NCBI GenBank assembly: GCA_019873625.1
Contig: JAIOAW010000001.1
Location: 186,001 to 250,000 of the forward strand
DNA length: 64,000 nucleotides
Origin: Chloroflexota bacterium
GTDB taxonomy: Bacteria > Chloroflexota > Anaerolineae > UBA1429
Direction: 5' to 3'
In this document: positions 27,244-36,037 of the stretch, piece after piece
How the letters are laid out: each line of letters opens with the position of its first letter
Position numbering within the stretch: position 1 is the first letter of the stretch
Notes under the pieces: generated by a model
The model's database searches: none
What the model was told of the DNA's origin: nothing
Seen by the model: the letters and a program-made list of their open reading frames with translations, nothing else
Made by a program: the position numbers and the translations under genes

Positions 27244-27990
27244 TTAGGGCACACCCCGCCTTCGCCACACCTCATACAGCACCAGGCTCCCCGCCACGGC
27301 CACGTTCAGCGAACTCACCTGGCCCCGCATAGGGATGAAGACGAGCCAATCGCAGGCCTCGAGGATGAGCCGGCCCAGGCCGCGCCCCTCGCTCCCCACC
27401 ACGAGCACGAGCGGCCCTGCGAGGTCGGCCGTGCGGTAATCTTGCGCATGGGGGTGGTGCTCCACTCCCACGATCCACAGCCCCTGGCGTTTGAGGTCTT
27501 CGAGGGCGCGGCGCAGGTTCGTGACGGCGGCGACGAGGAGATGTTCCACCGCGCCGGCCGAGGCGCGGCTCACCGCCGGGGTGATGGGCGCCGCCCGATG
27601 CTGGGGGATGAGGATGCCATGCACGCCCACGGCCTCCGCCGTGCGCAAGAGCGAGCCGACGTTCTGAGGGTCTTGGACGGAATCGAGTGCGAGGAGCAAA
27701 GGGGGTTCGCCCCGCTCGGCGGCGCGTGTTATGAGCGCCTCCAGGCTCACCAACGGGTAGGGAGAAACCTCCGCCGCGACGCCTTGATGGGGCATCGCGG
27801 CGGCCAGTTCGTCGAGCGTGCGCCGCGGCACCGAGACGACGGGGATGCCCCTTTCGCGGCAGAGCGCCTTGATCTCCCCAACTGTGCCCCCCTCCTCGGC
27901 GCCCTCGGCGATGAGGAGACGCGCCACGCGGCGCCGGCCGGCCCGCAGGGCCTCTCGCACGGCCTGGCGCCCCGCCAAAACCTCGATCAT
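27244..27990 (-). CDS. rlmB: 23S rRNA 2'-O-ribose methyltransferase, TrmH/RlmB family
   Basis: A SPOUT-class methyltransferase of 248 residues. The N-terminal substrate-binding domain begins EVLAGRQAVREAL. The knotted C-terminal domain carries the SPOUT motifs LDSVQDPQNVGSLLRTAEA, LVVGSEGRGLG and SLNVAVAGSLVLYE. RlmB methylates G2251 of 23S rRNA. It is the last gene of the operon PIN/TRAM, gltX-like, cysS, rlmB, 12 bases after cysS, an order matching the Firmicutes yacL-gltX-cysS-rlmB neighbourhood and supporting RlmB over other TrmH-family members. Confidence 0.92.
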   Translation of the reverse strand: MIEVLAGRQAVREALRAGRRRVARLLIAEGAEEGGTVGEIKALCRERGIPVVSVPRRTLDELAAAMPHQGVAAEVSPYPLVSLEALITRAAERGEPPLLLALDSVQDPQNVGSLLRTAEAVGVHGILIPQHRAAPITPAVSRASAGAVEHLLVAAVTNLRRALEDLKRQGLWIVGVEHHPHAQDYRTADLAGPLVLVVGSEGRGLGRLILEACDWLVFIPMRGQVSSLNVAVAGSLVLYEVWRRRGVP

Positions 27991-28002
27991 CTCCCTTTGC
28001 CC

Positions 28003-29445
28003 CTACCGCAAGGCCCAGGTGGTGCCCTGCGGGCCATCCTGCAGTTGGATGCCCAAGGCCGCCAACCGCTCCCGGATTTGGTCGGCCAGGGCATATTGCT
28101 TGGCCTGGCGGAGCGCAGCGCGCGTCTCGATGAGGAGGGCAATGAGGTCCTGCGCCATCCCTGCTACCGCATCTTCTTCCAATGAGGCGGGCAGCACCCC
28201 CAGCACGTCGCCCGCTAAGCGGCGATAGAGGGCATCCACCGCTTGGAGCGTGCCCTGGGTAGGGGATGTGCTTTGGTTCAGGAGGGCGTTCACCTCGCGG
28301 GTCATCTCAAACAGGGCGGCGATGGCGCCGGGCGTATTGAAATCATCATCCATGCTCTCTTCAAAGGCGCGGCGCGCCCCCTCCAGCATCTCGAGGACGG
28401 CGGGGTCGGCCTCACCTTCTGGCGCGGCAGCCAGATGGCGGCGCACAGCGCGCACCGCCCCGTAGAGGCGTTCCAGGCCTTTGGCCGCGCTATCCAGGGC
28501 CTCGTCCGTAACATCGAGGGGGCTGCGATAGTGGCTCTGGAGGATGAAAAAGCGGATGGCCATCGGCTCCCAACGTTCAAAAGCCTGCTGGAGGGTGATG
28601 AAATTCCCCAGCGATTTGTGCATCTCTTCGCCGCGGATCATCAACATCCCGTTGTGCAGCCAGTAGCGCGCGAAAGGCAGCCCCGTGGCCGCCTCGGCCT
28701 GGGCGATCTCGCACTCGTGGTGGGGGAACTTGTTCTCCACCCCGCCGCCGTGGATATCAAAGGGTTGGCCGAGATACTTGGTGGACATCACCGTGCACTC
28801 GATGTGCCACCCGGGGAAGCCCTCTCCCCACGGGCTGGGCCAGCGCATAATGTGCTCGGGTTCGGCGCGCTTCCACAGGGCGAAATCGGCGGGGTCGCGC
28901 TTTTCGTCGAGCACCTCCACGCGCGCCCCGGCCCGCAGTTCCTCCACGCGCCGGCCGGAGAGTTTGCCGTATTCGGGGAAGCGGCTCACCGAGAAATAGA
29001 CCGAGCCGTTCACCTCGTAAGCGTACCCGCGTTCGATGAGGCGCTGAATCCAGACGATCATCTCGGGGATGTGCCCCGTAGCGCGCGGTGAGATATCGGG
29101 CCGGGTGACATTCAGCCGATCCATATCGGCAAAGTAGCGGCGGGTATAGTATTCGGCCAACTGCATCGGGTGCATCCGTTCGCGGCGCGCCCCCTGGATG
29201 ATGCGGTCCTCGCCCGTATCGAGCATATGCCCCACGTCCGTGATGTTCTGCACGTAGAGTACCTGGTAACCCAAGTACCGCAAATACCGCACGATGGTAT
29301 CGAAATTCACATAGGTCTTGCCGTGGCCCAGGTGCGCGTCGTTATAGACGGTCGGCCCGCAGACGTACATATGCACCCGCCCTGGATGGAGGGGTTCGAA
29401 CGCCTCTTTTTGGCGAGATAGGGAATTATAAACCATCAAGGCCAT
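28003..29445 (-). CDS. cysS: Cysteinyl-tRNA synthetase
   Basis: Charges tRNA-Cys with cysteine. 480 residues, the normal length. It has [15 protein letters not shown], containing a zinc cysteine and the HIGH motif as HLGH (about residues 29-43), the zinc-ligand region WHIECTVMS, the [10 protein letters not shown] stretch and the KMSKS loop as EEMHKSLGN. It is the third gene of the yacL-like operon, 64 bases after the gltX-like fragment. No cysE gene is present between them, unlike in Bacillus. Confidence 0.97.
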   Translation of the reverse strand: MALMVYNSLSRQKEAFEPLHPGRVHMYVCGPTVYNDAHLGHGKTYVNFDTIVRYLRYLGYQVLYVQNITDVGHMLDTGEDRIIQGARRERMHPMQLAEYYTRRYFADMDRLNVTRPDISPRATGHIPEMIVWIQRLIERGYAYEVNGSVYFSVSRFPEYGKLSGRRVEELRAGARVEVLDEKRDPADFALWKRAEPEHIMRWPSPWGEGFPGWHIECTVMSTKYLGQPFDIHGGGVENKFPHHECEIAQAEAATGLPFARYWLHNGMLMIRGEEMHKSLGNFITLQQAFERWEPMAIRFFILQSHYRSPLDVTDEALDSAAKGLERLYGAVRAVRRHLAAAPEGEADPAVLEMLEGARRAFEESMDDDFNTPGAIAALFEMTREVNALLNQSTSPTQGTLQAVDALYRRLAGDVLGVLPASLEEDAVAGMAQDLIALLIETRAALRQAKQYALADQIRERLAALGIQLQDGPQGTTWALR

Positions 29446-29509
29446 CGCAGGCTCTCCTTAGCATAAGGGGTGGTGAACATAGATGAACGAGGCGGCTCAG
29501 GGGCGGGCC

Positions 29510-30058
29510 TCAAAGGGCGCGCCCCATAAGACAGATGCAGGGGCTTTCCGTCTTGCGCTCGAGGGCTTGAATGGCCTCTTCCAGCCGTTGGGCGGCGCGC
29601 CGCGCCCCCAAAAGGGAGGCCACGACGCCCAGGCAAGGCCCGACCATCGTGCCCGTGAGCGCCGCACGGATGGGGAACATCACCAACTTGCCGCGCAGGC
29701 CGGCCGCATCGCGAAAGTGGTGGCGCAACACCCGAAAGTACGCATTGGCCGATTCGGGCGTGGCCAAGGCCTCTTCCGTGAGCGCCTCACGGGCGCGGCG
29801 AAGGACCTCCAAGGCCATCGGCCCCTGGAGCGCCTCAACGGCCTCGGGCGTGTAGGCGGTGAGGCGCTCGACAAAGGCAAAGGCACTGAGCGCCACCATC
29901 TCCTCGAGCGTTTTGGCCTCTTGGGCCACCGCCTCGCAAAGGATGGCGAACCAGGCCTCCGGCGTGTGGACCGTGCCCTCGGCGCGCTCCCAGCGGCCGT
30001 AGGCGGCCTCTAGGCCAGCCCGGTAGGCCTCTCGAACGGATTCATCGCACGCGATCAT
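29510..30058 (-). CDS. Stand-alone GltX C-terminal (anticodon-binding) domain
   Basis: A protein of about 182 residues matching only the C-terminal helical anticodon-binding part of glutamyl-tRNA synthetase. YTPEAVEAL, then GKLVMFPIRAALTGTMVGP and GVVASLLGARRAAQRLEE follow the order and wording of the GltX C-terminus (GKKLFMPLRVALTG, GP, LLGKE, RL). The catalytic Rossmann domain with HIGH and KMSKS is absent, and the upstream space is filled by the PIN/TRAM gene 21 bases away. It occupies the position gltX holds in Firmicutes operons. The reading frame is intact, so it is probably expressed. Either a relic or a tRNA-binding accessory protein. Confidence 0.82.
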   Translation of the reverse strand: MIACDESVREAYRAGLEAAYGRWERAEGTVHTPEAWFAILCEAVAQEAKTLEEMVALSAFAFVERLTAYTPEAVEALQGPMALEVLRRAREALTEEALATPESANAYFRVLRHHFRDAAGLRGKLVMFPIRAALTGTMVGPCLGVVASLLGARRAAQRLEEAIQALERKTESPCICLMGRAL

Positions 30059-30079
30059 CAAACCCCACTTTGGGGCGCG

Positions 30080-31135
30080 CTAATGGCGCGCCTCCGGGAA
30101 ATGGCAAAAGATCATCCGCCCGGCCGCCGTCTGCAGGACGCGCGTGACCACCACGTTCACCGTCATATTCAGGTAGCGCCGCCCGTCCTCCACCACCACC
30201 ATCGTGCCATCATCCAGGTAGCCCACGCCTTGGCCAAGTTCGCGCCCCTCCTGGATGATGCGCACGCGGAGGCTCTCGCCGGGCAATACCACCGCCTTGA
30301 CGGCATTGGCCAGTTCGTTGATGTTTAGCACCTGCACGCCCTGCAACTCGGCCACGCGGTTGAGATTATAATCGTTCGTCACGATTGGGCAATCCAGTTC
30401 CTGGGCCAGGTGGATGAGTTTCGCATCCACCTCGCGGATCTCGTGCGGGTCGCGCTCCAGGATCTCCAGACGGATGTGGTTATCCTTCTGCAAGCGGTTG
30501 AGCACGTCCAAGCCGCGCCGGCCCCGGTTGCGGCGCAGTTCATCGGTAGAATCCGCCACGTGCTGGAGTTCGTTCAGCACAAAGCGGGGCACCACCAGAG
30601 TGCCCGTGATGAACCCTGTCTGGCAGATATCGGCGATGCGCCCATCAATGATGGCGCTCGTATCGAGCAAAAAGAGGTTCCGCCGGTAGCGGATGGCCTC
30701 TCGCACCACGGTGAGGCCGAGCGCCGCCAGGATATCCCGATCTCGCAGGGAGGTTACCAGCGCACCAAAGGCGGCCAAAAGGATCGCCGCGACGATGGGC
30801 GTGATCTCCCCCCAACGCCCTGGCAACATCGAGAGGGGAATCGCCAACAGCGCGGCCATCACCAAGCCGATGACGACCCCGCCCACGCCCATCACGAGCG
30901 TTTGCGCAGGCACCTTGCGTAGCCATCGGCAGAGGGCGCGGTACAACCCCCCGAGCGCATAGGGTGCCCCGGCGAACCCGATGATGGCACCGCCCAAAAC
31001 GCCGATGAACAGATAATATTCCTTCGGCCAGGGAATGCGCTGGCCCAGCCCTTCTGCCACAGAAAGGCTCAGCGCCCAGCCCGCGAGGCCCAAGATAATC
31101 ATAAGAAAAAGGCGCAAAAGAAGATGAACGGACAT
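30080..31135 (-). CDS. PIN/TRAM domain membrane protein, YacL-like
   Basis: A 351-residue protein: four hydrophobic helices in the first 130 residues, a PIN nuclease-like domain starting at FLLDTSAIIDGR (about 154-165) with further acidic residues (NELQHVAD, EVDAKL, TNDYN), and a C-terminal TRAM domain that should bind RNA (about 285-345). The YacL family is linked to RNA metabolism, but its substrate is not established. It is the first gene of the cysS-rlmB operon, with an AAGGAG ribosome site. Confidence 0.92.
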   Translation of the reverse strand: MSVHLLLRLFLMIILGLAGWALSLSVAEGLGQRIPWPKEYYLFIGVLGGAIIGFAGAPYALGGLYRALCRWLRKVPAQTLVMGVGGVVIGLVMAALLAIPLSMLPGRWGEITPIVAAILLAAFGALVTSLRDRDILAALGLTVVREAIRYRRNLFLLDTSAIIDGRIADICQTGFITGTLVVPRFVLNELQHVADSTDELRRNRGRRGLDVLNRLQKDNHIRLEILERDPHEIREVDAKLIHLAQELDCPIVTNDYNLNRVAELQGVQVLNINELANAVKAVVLPGESLRVRIIQEGRELGQGVGYLDDGTMVVVEDGRRYLNMTVNVVVTRVLQTAAGRMIFCHFPEARH

Positions 31136-31281
31136 AAGAACTCCTTATCTCAGCGGGCGCCCAAAGGACTGGCTATCTCCATTTTCGGTTGGCCACACCA
31201 CTTGGCCTGCTCGACGCGCCTCCTTTCGATGGCGTGAAAGGCTAATAAAAGAACACAAAGAATGCCCAATGGATTTGTTTT

Positions 31282-31311
31282 ATGGTATCATCCCTGCGGG
31301 CCATTTGTCAA
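31282..31311 (-). promoter_or_regulatory. Promoter of the PIN/TRAM-gltX'-cysS-rlmB operon
   Basis: On the minus strand TTGACA (31311-31306), 18 bases, TACCAT (31287-31282). It leaves a leader of about 140 bases before the ATG at 31135 containing a short hairpin (GGCCA, 7-base loop, TGGCC). I see no T-box consensus in this leader. Confidence 0.45.
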
Positions 31312-31366
31312 CTCCATATGAAGATGGAAAATGGCTCGGCAAAATCTTTTCCGCAGGGGGCACACG

Positions 31367-32188
31367 ATGCGCGTAACCTGTTTGGTGAATAACTGCGTGG
31401 CGCAAGGCTCCTCCCTTTGGGGAGAGCACGGCCTATCCTTTCTCATCGAGGCCGCGGGGGCGAATATCCTCTGGGATGCGGGGCAGAGCGGCACCGTCTT
31501 GCGGCATAATCTGCACGCGCTGGGGCTAGAGGAGACCCCTGTGCATACAATTGCCTTGAGCCACGCCCACTATGATCACACCGGCGGGTTGGCAGCCGCT
31601 CGGGCGTGCTTCCCCCAGGCCAAGATCGTGGCCCACCCGGCCATCTTGGAGCCGCGCTACAGCCTCCATAAGGGCAAGCGCCGCGCCATCGGGCTGACGG
31701 AGGAGGCCAGGGGGTTGCTCGTCGGCGCCGACGCCTCGCTGGTCGAAGGCCCTGCGGCCCTGGCCGAAGACGTCTGGACAAGCGGGGAGATCCGCAAGCG
31801 ACCCTTTGCCGAGGGGCGCAGCACCCATCATCTCGCTTGGCGCGAAGGCCGGGCCGTGCCCGATGACTATCGAGACGACCTCTCCCTCATCCTCAAGGTG
31901 ACCGGGGGAATCGTCCTCCTCTGCGGGTGCTGCCATGCGGGGCTGCGCAACGTGCTCCTGGCGGTGCAAGCGCAGTATCGCGAGCCAATCGTCGCCATCA
32001 TCGGCGGCACCCACCTGATAGACGCCTCTCCCGCGGAATGTGCCGCCCTCATCGAGGCGCTCCGCGCCCTCGGCTCGCCGCGCCTCTACCTGAACCACTG
32101 CACGGGGGAGCGCGCCTTGCATATCCTGGCCCAAGCTTTCGGCGAGGCCGCCCAAGGGTGCCCAGCGGGCACTGTGCTCACCTTCTAA
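31367..32188 (+). CDS. MBL-fold metallohydrolase (COG1237 type)
   Basis: A 273-residue metallo-beta-lactamase-fold protein. The metal site HAHYDHTGG is at about residues 67-75, with later ligands in CGCCHAG and GGTHL. The N-terminus TCLVNN and the LWGEHGLSFLIE stretch are typical of proteins annotated as 7,8-dihydropterin-6-methyl-4-(beta-D-ribofuranosyl)aminobenzene-5'-phosphate synthase, whose bacterial role is unclear. I prefer the ATG at 31367, preceded by GCAGGGGGC, over the in-frame ATG at 31331. It is monocistronic and convergent with the DAHP synthase gene. Confidence 0.85.
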   Translation: MRVTCLVNNCVAQGSSLWGEHGLSFLIEAAGANILWDAGQSGTVLRHNLHALGLEETPVHTIALSHAHYDHTGGLAAARACFPQAKIVAHPAILEPRYSLHKGKRRAIGLTEEARGLLVGADASLVEGPAALAEDVWTSGEIRKRPFAEGRSTHHLAWREGRAVPDDYRDDLSLILKVTGGIVLLCGCCHAGLRNVLLAVQAQYREPIVAIIGGTHLIDASPAECAALIEALRALGSPRLYLNHCTGERALHILAQAFGEAAQGCPAGTVLTF

Positions 32189-32197
32189 ACGTTGGCC

Positions 32198-33211
32198 CTA
32201 GATGCTCCGCCCGATGGCCGCGGCGATGGCCTTCATTTCGAGCATCAAGCGGGCAAAGTCGCTAAAAGTGAGGCTCTGCAGCCCGTCTGACAGGGCGTTC
32301 GTGGGGTCGGGGTGCACCTCGATGAGGAGGCCATCTGCCCCGGCGGCCACGGCCGCGCGGGCCAGGGTGGGCACGATCTCATAATGCCCAGCGGCATGGC
32401 TAGGGTCTATGATGACGGGCAGGTGCGAATTGCGCTTGACGACCCCCACCGCGGCGATATCCAGCGTAAAACGTGTGCTCGGCTCAAACGTGCGGATGCC
32501 CCGCTCGCAGAGGATGACGCTCCCGCCCACGGCGAGGAGGTAATCCGCCGCCTGGAGCCATTCCGTGATGGTGGCGGCGAGGCCGCGCTTGAGGATACAG
32601 GGCTTGCCGCTCTGGCCTACGGCGCGCAGGAGGGTATAGTTCTGCATATTGCGCGCGCCGATTTGCAAGAGGTCCACGTGCTCGACCATCACGTCGAGGT
32701 GGCGCACGTCCATAATCTCACTCACCACGGGCACATGCATCTCCTGGCGCAATTGCCCAAGGAGGCGCACGCCCTCTTCGCCCAACCCTTGAAAACTAAA
32801 AGGCGACGTGCGCGGTTTGAAGGCGCCCCCGCGGATGATGGAGGCACCGTGCTGCTTCACGTGCCGAGCCGTGGCGCGCAGTTGCTCCGGAGATTCGATG
32901 GAGCACGGCCCCGCCATAACGATGACGCGCTTCCCGCCCACGATGACGTCGCCCACCTGCACCTGGGTTGGTTCGCTCTTGAACTCCAGCGAGGCCAGTT
33001 TGTAGGGGCGCATAATCCGCGTGACGGATTCGACGCCCGGCAACACGCCAAAGACCTCGGTGGGCACCATGCCCGTGTCGCTCCCCAAGATCGCCACCAC
33101 CACCTTGTCGGTGCCGATGTTGAGTTGTGTATCAAACCCATATTTGCGCGCCCGTTCGATGACGGCGTCAATCTGCTCCTGTGTGGCCCCGCGGCGCATC
33201 TCGACAATCAT
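32198..33211 (-). CDS. aroF: 3-deoxy-7-phosphoheptulonate (DAHP) synthase
   Basis: First enzyme of the shikimate pathway, joining phosphoenolpyruvate and erythrose 4-phosphate. A 337-residue class I-beta enzyme. The first 70 or so residues form a ferredoxin-like regulatory domain as in Thermotoga, where it mediates feedback inhibition. The barrel has [35 protein letters not shown] and [10 protein letters not shown]. The ATG at 33211 is preceded by AGGAGG 7 bases away, and a hairpin sits directly upstream of that site. No other aro gene is in the window. Confidence 0.95.
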   Translation of the reverse strand: MIVEMRRGATQEQIDAVIERARKYGFDTQLNIGTDKVVVAILGSDTGMVPTEVFGVLPGVESVTRIMRPYKLASLEFKSEPTQVQVGDVIVGGKRVIVMAGPCSIESPEQLRATARHVKQHGASIIRGGAFKPRTSPFSFQGLGEEGVRLLGQLRQEMHVPVVSEIMDVRHLDVMVEHVDLLQIGARNMQNYTLLRAVGQSGKPCILKRGLAATITEWLQAADYLLAVGGSVILCERGIRTFEPSTRFTLDIAAVGVVKRNSHLPVIIDPSHAAGHYEIVPTLARAAVAAGADGLLIEVHPDPTNALSDGLQSLTFSDFARLMLEMKAIAAAIGRSI

Positions 33212-33224
33212 AATCGTCCCTCCT

Positions 33225-33240
33225 GGGCGCTCTAGCGCCC
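33225..33240 (-). promoter_or_regulatory. Leader hairpin next to the aroF ribosome site
   Basis: GGGCGC, loop TCTA, GCGCCC: a 16-base hairpin inside the short aroF leader that ends just before AGGAGG. It could limit ribosome access or stabilise the message. There is no poly-U tract. Confidence 0.5.
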
Positions 33241-33256
33241 CTTTCATCTGATGCGG

Positions 33257-33284
33257 AGTATAAAGCACTCGAACGCTTCTTCAA
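33257..33284 (-). promoter_or_regulatory. Promoter of aroF
   Basis: On the minus strand TTGAAG (33284-33279), 16 bases, TATACT (33262-33257), about 46 bases before the start codon. Divergent from the rplU promoter. Confidence 0.5.
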
Positions 33285-33335
33285 AACGCCCTGGCCCCGT
33301 CAAGGCCGAAACACCGTGGGCCTTACCTCACCTGT

Positions 33336-33364
33336 TTGACATTCCAACCCGACCCTTGTATAAT
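33336..33364 (+). promoter_or_regulatory. Consensus promoter of rplU-rpmA-rpmE
   Basis: TTGACA (33336-33341), exactly 17 bases, TATAAT (33359-33364): a full consensus promoter, fitting strong ribosomal-protein expression. The leader to the rplU start is about 75 bases. Confidence 0.85.
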
Positions 33365-33445
33365 GGGCGCTTGCTGGGCCGGGGGCCTTTCCTTCTGGGA
33401 GGCGCCGCTTGCGCCCTGCGAAGCAAGGTTCCCGGAGGGGTCGGG

Positions 33446-33757
33446 ATGTACGCAATCGTAGAATCCGGTGGAAAGCAATATAAACTCGAAGTTGGGCAGA
33501 CGGTAGACGTCGAACGCCTGGACGCGAACGTGGGCGATCTCGTCGAGTTGGATCGCGTCCTCCTGGTGGCCGATGGCGAGACGTTGCACATCGGCAAGCC
33601 CGTGCTGGAATCGGCCCGCGTCGCGGCGCGCGTCGTCGAGCATGGGAAGGGGCGCAAGGTGATCATCTTTAAATACAAGCCCAAGGAGCGCTACCGCGTC
33701 AAGAAGGGGCATCGCCAGGCTTACACCCGTCTGCGCATCGAGGCTATCGAAGCATAA
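33446..33757 (+). CDS. rplU: 50S ribosomal protein L21
   Basis: 103 residues, the usual L21 length, beginning MYAIVESGGKQYKLEVGQ and ending with the KKGHRQAYTRLRI signature. The frame is open upstream, but the ATG at 33446 is fixed by homology and by the GGAGGGG ribosome site. L21 binds 23S rRNA domain VI. It leads the operon rplU-rpmA-rpmE behind a consensus promoter. Confidence 0.98.
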   Translation: MYAIVESGGKQYKLEVGQTVDVERLDANVGDLVELDRVLLVADGETLHIGKPVLESARVAARVVEHGKGRKVIIFKYKPKERYRVKKGHRQAYTRLRIEAIEA

Positions 33758-33785
33758 TCACCCCACGGTGTAAGGAGAGAACATT

Positions 33786-34055
33786 ATGGCGCACAAAAAG
33801 GGCGGCGGCAGCACCGCCAATAACCGAGACAGCCGGGGTAAGCGCCTAGGCGTCAAGCGGTATGATGGCCAGTTGGTGAATAGCGGCACGATCATCGTGC
33901 GTCAGCGCGGTATGACCATCCTCCCCGGCACGAACGTGGGTATGGGCAAAGATTATACCCTCTTTGCCACGGTGGATGGTTACGTCAAATTCGAGCACCA
34001 TTCCAAAGACCGGAAGCGCGTTTCCGTGTACCCGGTAAAGGTCGAAGCGGTATGA
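33786..34055 (+). CDS. rpmA: 50S ribosomal protein L27
   Basis: 89 residues. [16 protein letters not shown] at the N-terminus reaches the peptidyl-transferase centre and starts directly with the short mature form, without the cleaved N-terminal extension known from Firmicutes. AAGGAG precedes the ATG. Its stop overlaps the rpmE start by 4 bases (ATGA). Confidence 0.98.
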   Translation: MAHKKGGGSTANNRDSRGKRLGVKRYDGQLVNSGTIIVRQRGMTILPGTNVGMGKDYTLFATVDGYVKFEHHSKDRKRVSVYPVKVEAV

Positions 34056-34393
34056 AGCAAGGAATTCATCCCAAATACTATCCCAAAGCGCGGGTGATCT
34101 GCGCCTGCGGCAACACCTGGGAGACGGGCTCCACCCTCCCGGAGATTCACACCGACGTGTGCAGTAAATGCCACCCCTTCTTCACGGGCGAGGTTCAGCG
34201 CATCGTGGATCGGGCCGGCCAGGTAGAGCGGTTCGCGCGTCGCCTCGAGACCTCTCGCACCCGCCGCGAAGAGCATCAAGAGCGGCAGGTAGCCAAGGCC
34301 CGCCGTGCGCGCGAGCGCCAACTGATCGAAGTGGTGGATGAAAGCGAAGATATCGAGCCGATCGAGGGCGTGGGTACCGAACCCAAGTCCTAG
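34052..34393 (+). CDS. rpmE: 50S ribosomal protein L31 with long charged C-terminus
   Basis: Residues 1 to about 68 are a zinc-type L31 with the four cysteines in CACGN and [10 protein letters not shown]. The remaining 45 residues are a highly charged Arg/Glu-rich extension not found in the usual 66-70 residue protein. The start codon overlaps the rpmA stop (ATGA), so the two are translationally coupled. A strong terminator follows at 34462. Confidence 0.96.
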   Translation: MKQGIHPKYYPKARVICACGNTWETGSTLPEIHTDVCSKCHPFFTGEVQRIVDRAGQVERFARRLETSRTRREEHQERQVAKARRARERQLIEVVDESEDIEPIEGVGTEPKS

Positions 34394-34461
34394 CCTTTTG
34401 CCAAAGGCCGTGGTTGCATCCTGCGGCCTGCATCAGGGCTTGGCCTATTGGCGATGATCGG

Positions 34462-34489
34462 GGGCAGAGTGGCGCCACTCTGCCCTTTT
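34462..34489 (+). terminator. Rho-independent terminator after rpmE
   Basis: A perfectly self-complementary 24-base sequence GGGCAGAGTGGC/GCCACTCTGCCC followed by TTTT, 68 bases after the rpmE stop and 22 bases before the tdk start. Confidence 0.85.
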
Positions 34490-34511
34490 CCTTATCGGGG
34501 GAGGAGGGGCC

Positions 34512-35117
34512 TTGCTGCACCAACGCTACAACGGGGGCTGGATCGAGGTCATCGCGGGGTGTATGTTTAGCGGCAAGTCAGAGGAACTGATTCGCCGCGT
34601 GCGCCGCGCGCAGATCGCCCGCCAACGCGTGCAGGTGTTCCACCACGCCCTGGACGAGCGGTACGGCGGCGCACGCGTGGCCTCTCATTCCGGCGCAGCC
34701 ATTGATGCCATCGCGGTGCGTTCCGCAGCGGATATCGCCGCGCGGCTCCTCCCAGAGACGCAGGTCGTCGCCATTGATGAGGTGCAGTTCTTCGATTGGA
34801 CCGTGGCCGAACTGGCCAACCGCCTGGCAGACCAAGGGCTGCGCGTCATCGTGGCCGGGCTGGATTTGGACTTTCGCGGCGAGCCGTTCGGGCCGATGCC
34901 CCTTCTGATGGCCGAAGCCGAAGATGTGAGCAAACTCCACGCCATCTGTATGCGCTGCGGTGCGCCAGCCACGCGCACCCAACGGCTCATTGACGGCCGC
35001 CCAGCCTATTATGAGGACCCCATCATCCTCGTGGGCGCAAGCGAGGTCTATGAGGCGCGGTGCCGCGCCTGCCATGAGGTACCCCATCGGCCTGACCCCC
35101 TCCAGGAGGGGAGATGA
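34512..35117 (+). CDS. tdk: Thymidine kinase
   Basis: Salvage enzyme phosphorylating thymidine, type II. 201 residues with the P-loop [11 protein letters not shown] (about 16-26), the [10 protein letters not shown] box with the catalytic Glu, the lasso-loop zinc cysteines CMRCG and CRACH, and [11 protein letters not shown]. The start is a TTG at 34512 with GGAGGAGGGG just upstream. It is coupled by ATGA overlap to the DUF1385 gene. The grouping of rpmE, tdk and a DUF1385 gene is common in Gram-positive-type bacteria, where prfA often follows; here malic enzyme follows instead. Confidence 0.96.
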   Translation: MLHQRYNGGWIEVIAGCMFSGKSEELIRRVRRAQIARQRVQVFHHALDERYGGARVASHSGAAIDAIAVRSAADIAARLLPETQVVAIDEVQFFDWTVAELANRLADQGLRVIVAGLDLDFRGEPFGPMPLLMAEAEDVSKLHAICMRCGAPATRTQRLIDGRPAYYEDPIILVGASEVYEARCRACHEVPHRPDPLQEGR

Positions 35118-36037
35118 GCCGCCTCAACTACGGCGGGCAGGCCGTGATAGAGGGCGTGATGATGCGCGGTCAGCGCGAATGGGCCGTATGCGTCCGCGCG
35201 CCCTCCGGCGAGATCGTAACCCACCGCGAGGCCCTGCCTGCCGCCTTGTATCGCAGCCGCTGGTCGCGGCTCCCCTTCTTGCGCGGCCTCGTCCTCCTGT
35301 GGGATGCGCTGGGCCTGGGCGTGCGCGCCTTGATGTGGTCGGCTGATGTGGCCTTGGGAGAGCAGGAAGAGGTGCGCCTGCAAGGCCCCGTAGGCTGGGC
35401 GACTCTGGCGGCCTCGCTGGCCTTTGGCGTCGGCCTCTTTTTCCTCCTGCCGATGTTCTTGGTGAGCCTCCTCGACCGCGCCATTCCCTCGGCCCTGTGG
35501 AGCAACGTGGCCGAGGGCGTTTTGCGCTTGGCCTTTTTTGTGGGCTACCTCTGGGCCATCGGCCAGATGCCCGATATTCGTCGCGTGTTTGCCTATCACG
35601 GCGCCGAGCACAAGACCATCAACGCCTACGAGGCCGGCGCCTCGCTCGAACCGCCCGTGGTGGCGCGCTTTCCTCGCGCCCACACGCGCTGCGGCACGGG
35701 GTTCTTGCTCTTGGTGATCGTCCTCTTTGTGCTCATCGCCGCCCTGATGGGCCGGCCCCCGATTTGGGCGCGCATCGCCTCGCGGGTGGTGCTCATCCCG
35801 CTCGTGGCGGGCCTCTCGTATGAGGTGATCCGCCTAGCGGCCAAGTATTACGACCGGAGCGCCCTCGTGCGCTGGATGATGGCCCCCGGCCTGGCGCTTC
35901 AGCGCCTCACCACGCGCGAGCCAGATGCCGCTATGCTCGAAGTGAGCATCTATGCCCTCCAACAGGTCCTACAGGCCGAGGGCCTGCAAGAACAGCCTAC
36001 CGAGAAAGGAGCGCCTCAAGATGACGCAACCCCTTAG
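35114..36037 (+). CDS. DUF1385 (YqhQ-like) membrane protein
   Basis: A 307-residue integral membrane protein. The family motifs are [13 protein letters not shown] at the N-terminus, the [14 protein letters not shown] segment (about 173-186) and the THTRCGT-like [10 protein letters not shown]. Four or five hydrophobic helices are visible. The function is unknown; the conserved His/Glu/Cys residues hint at metal binding. It overlaps tdk by 4 bases and malic enzyme by 17 bases, so the three are one operon. Confidence 0.9.
   Translation: MSRLNYGGQAVIEGVMMRGQREWAVCVRAPSGEIVTHREALPAALYRSRWSRLPFLRGLVLLWDALGLGVRALMWSADVALGEQEEVRLQGPVGWATLAASLAFGVGLFFLLPMFLVSLLDRAIPSALWSNVAEGVLRLAFFVGYLWAIGQMPDIRRVFAYHGAEHKTINAYEAGASLEPPVVARFPRAHTRCGTGFLLLVIVLFVLIAALMGRPPIWARIASRVVLIPLVAGLSYEVIRLAAKYYDRSALVRWMMAPGLALQRLTTREPDAAMLEVSIYALQQVLQAEGLQEQPTEKGAPQDDATP

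Noticed and set aside
31136-31281. T-box leader for the cysS operon
   Set aside because: The leader has a short hairpin but no GGTGGNACC-like core and no terminator before the first gene.
33365-33416. Regulatory hairpin in the rplU leader (GGGCGC with GCGCCC)
   Set aside because: The left arm lies between the -10 box and the likely transcription start, so it would not be in the RNA.
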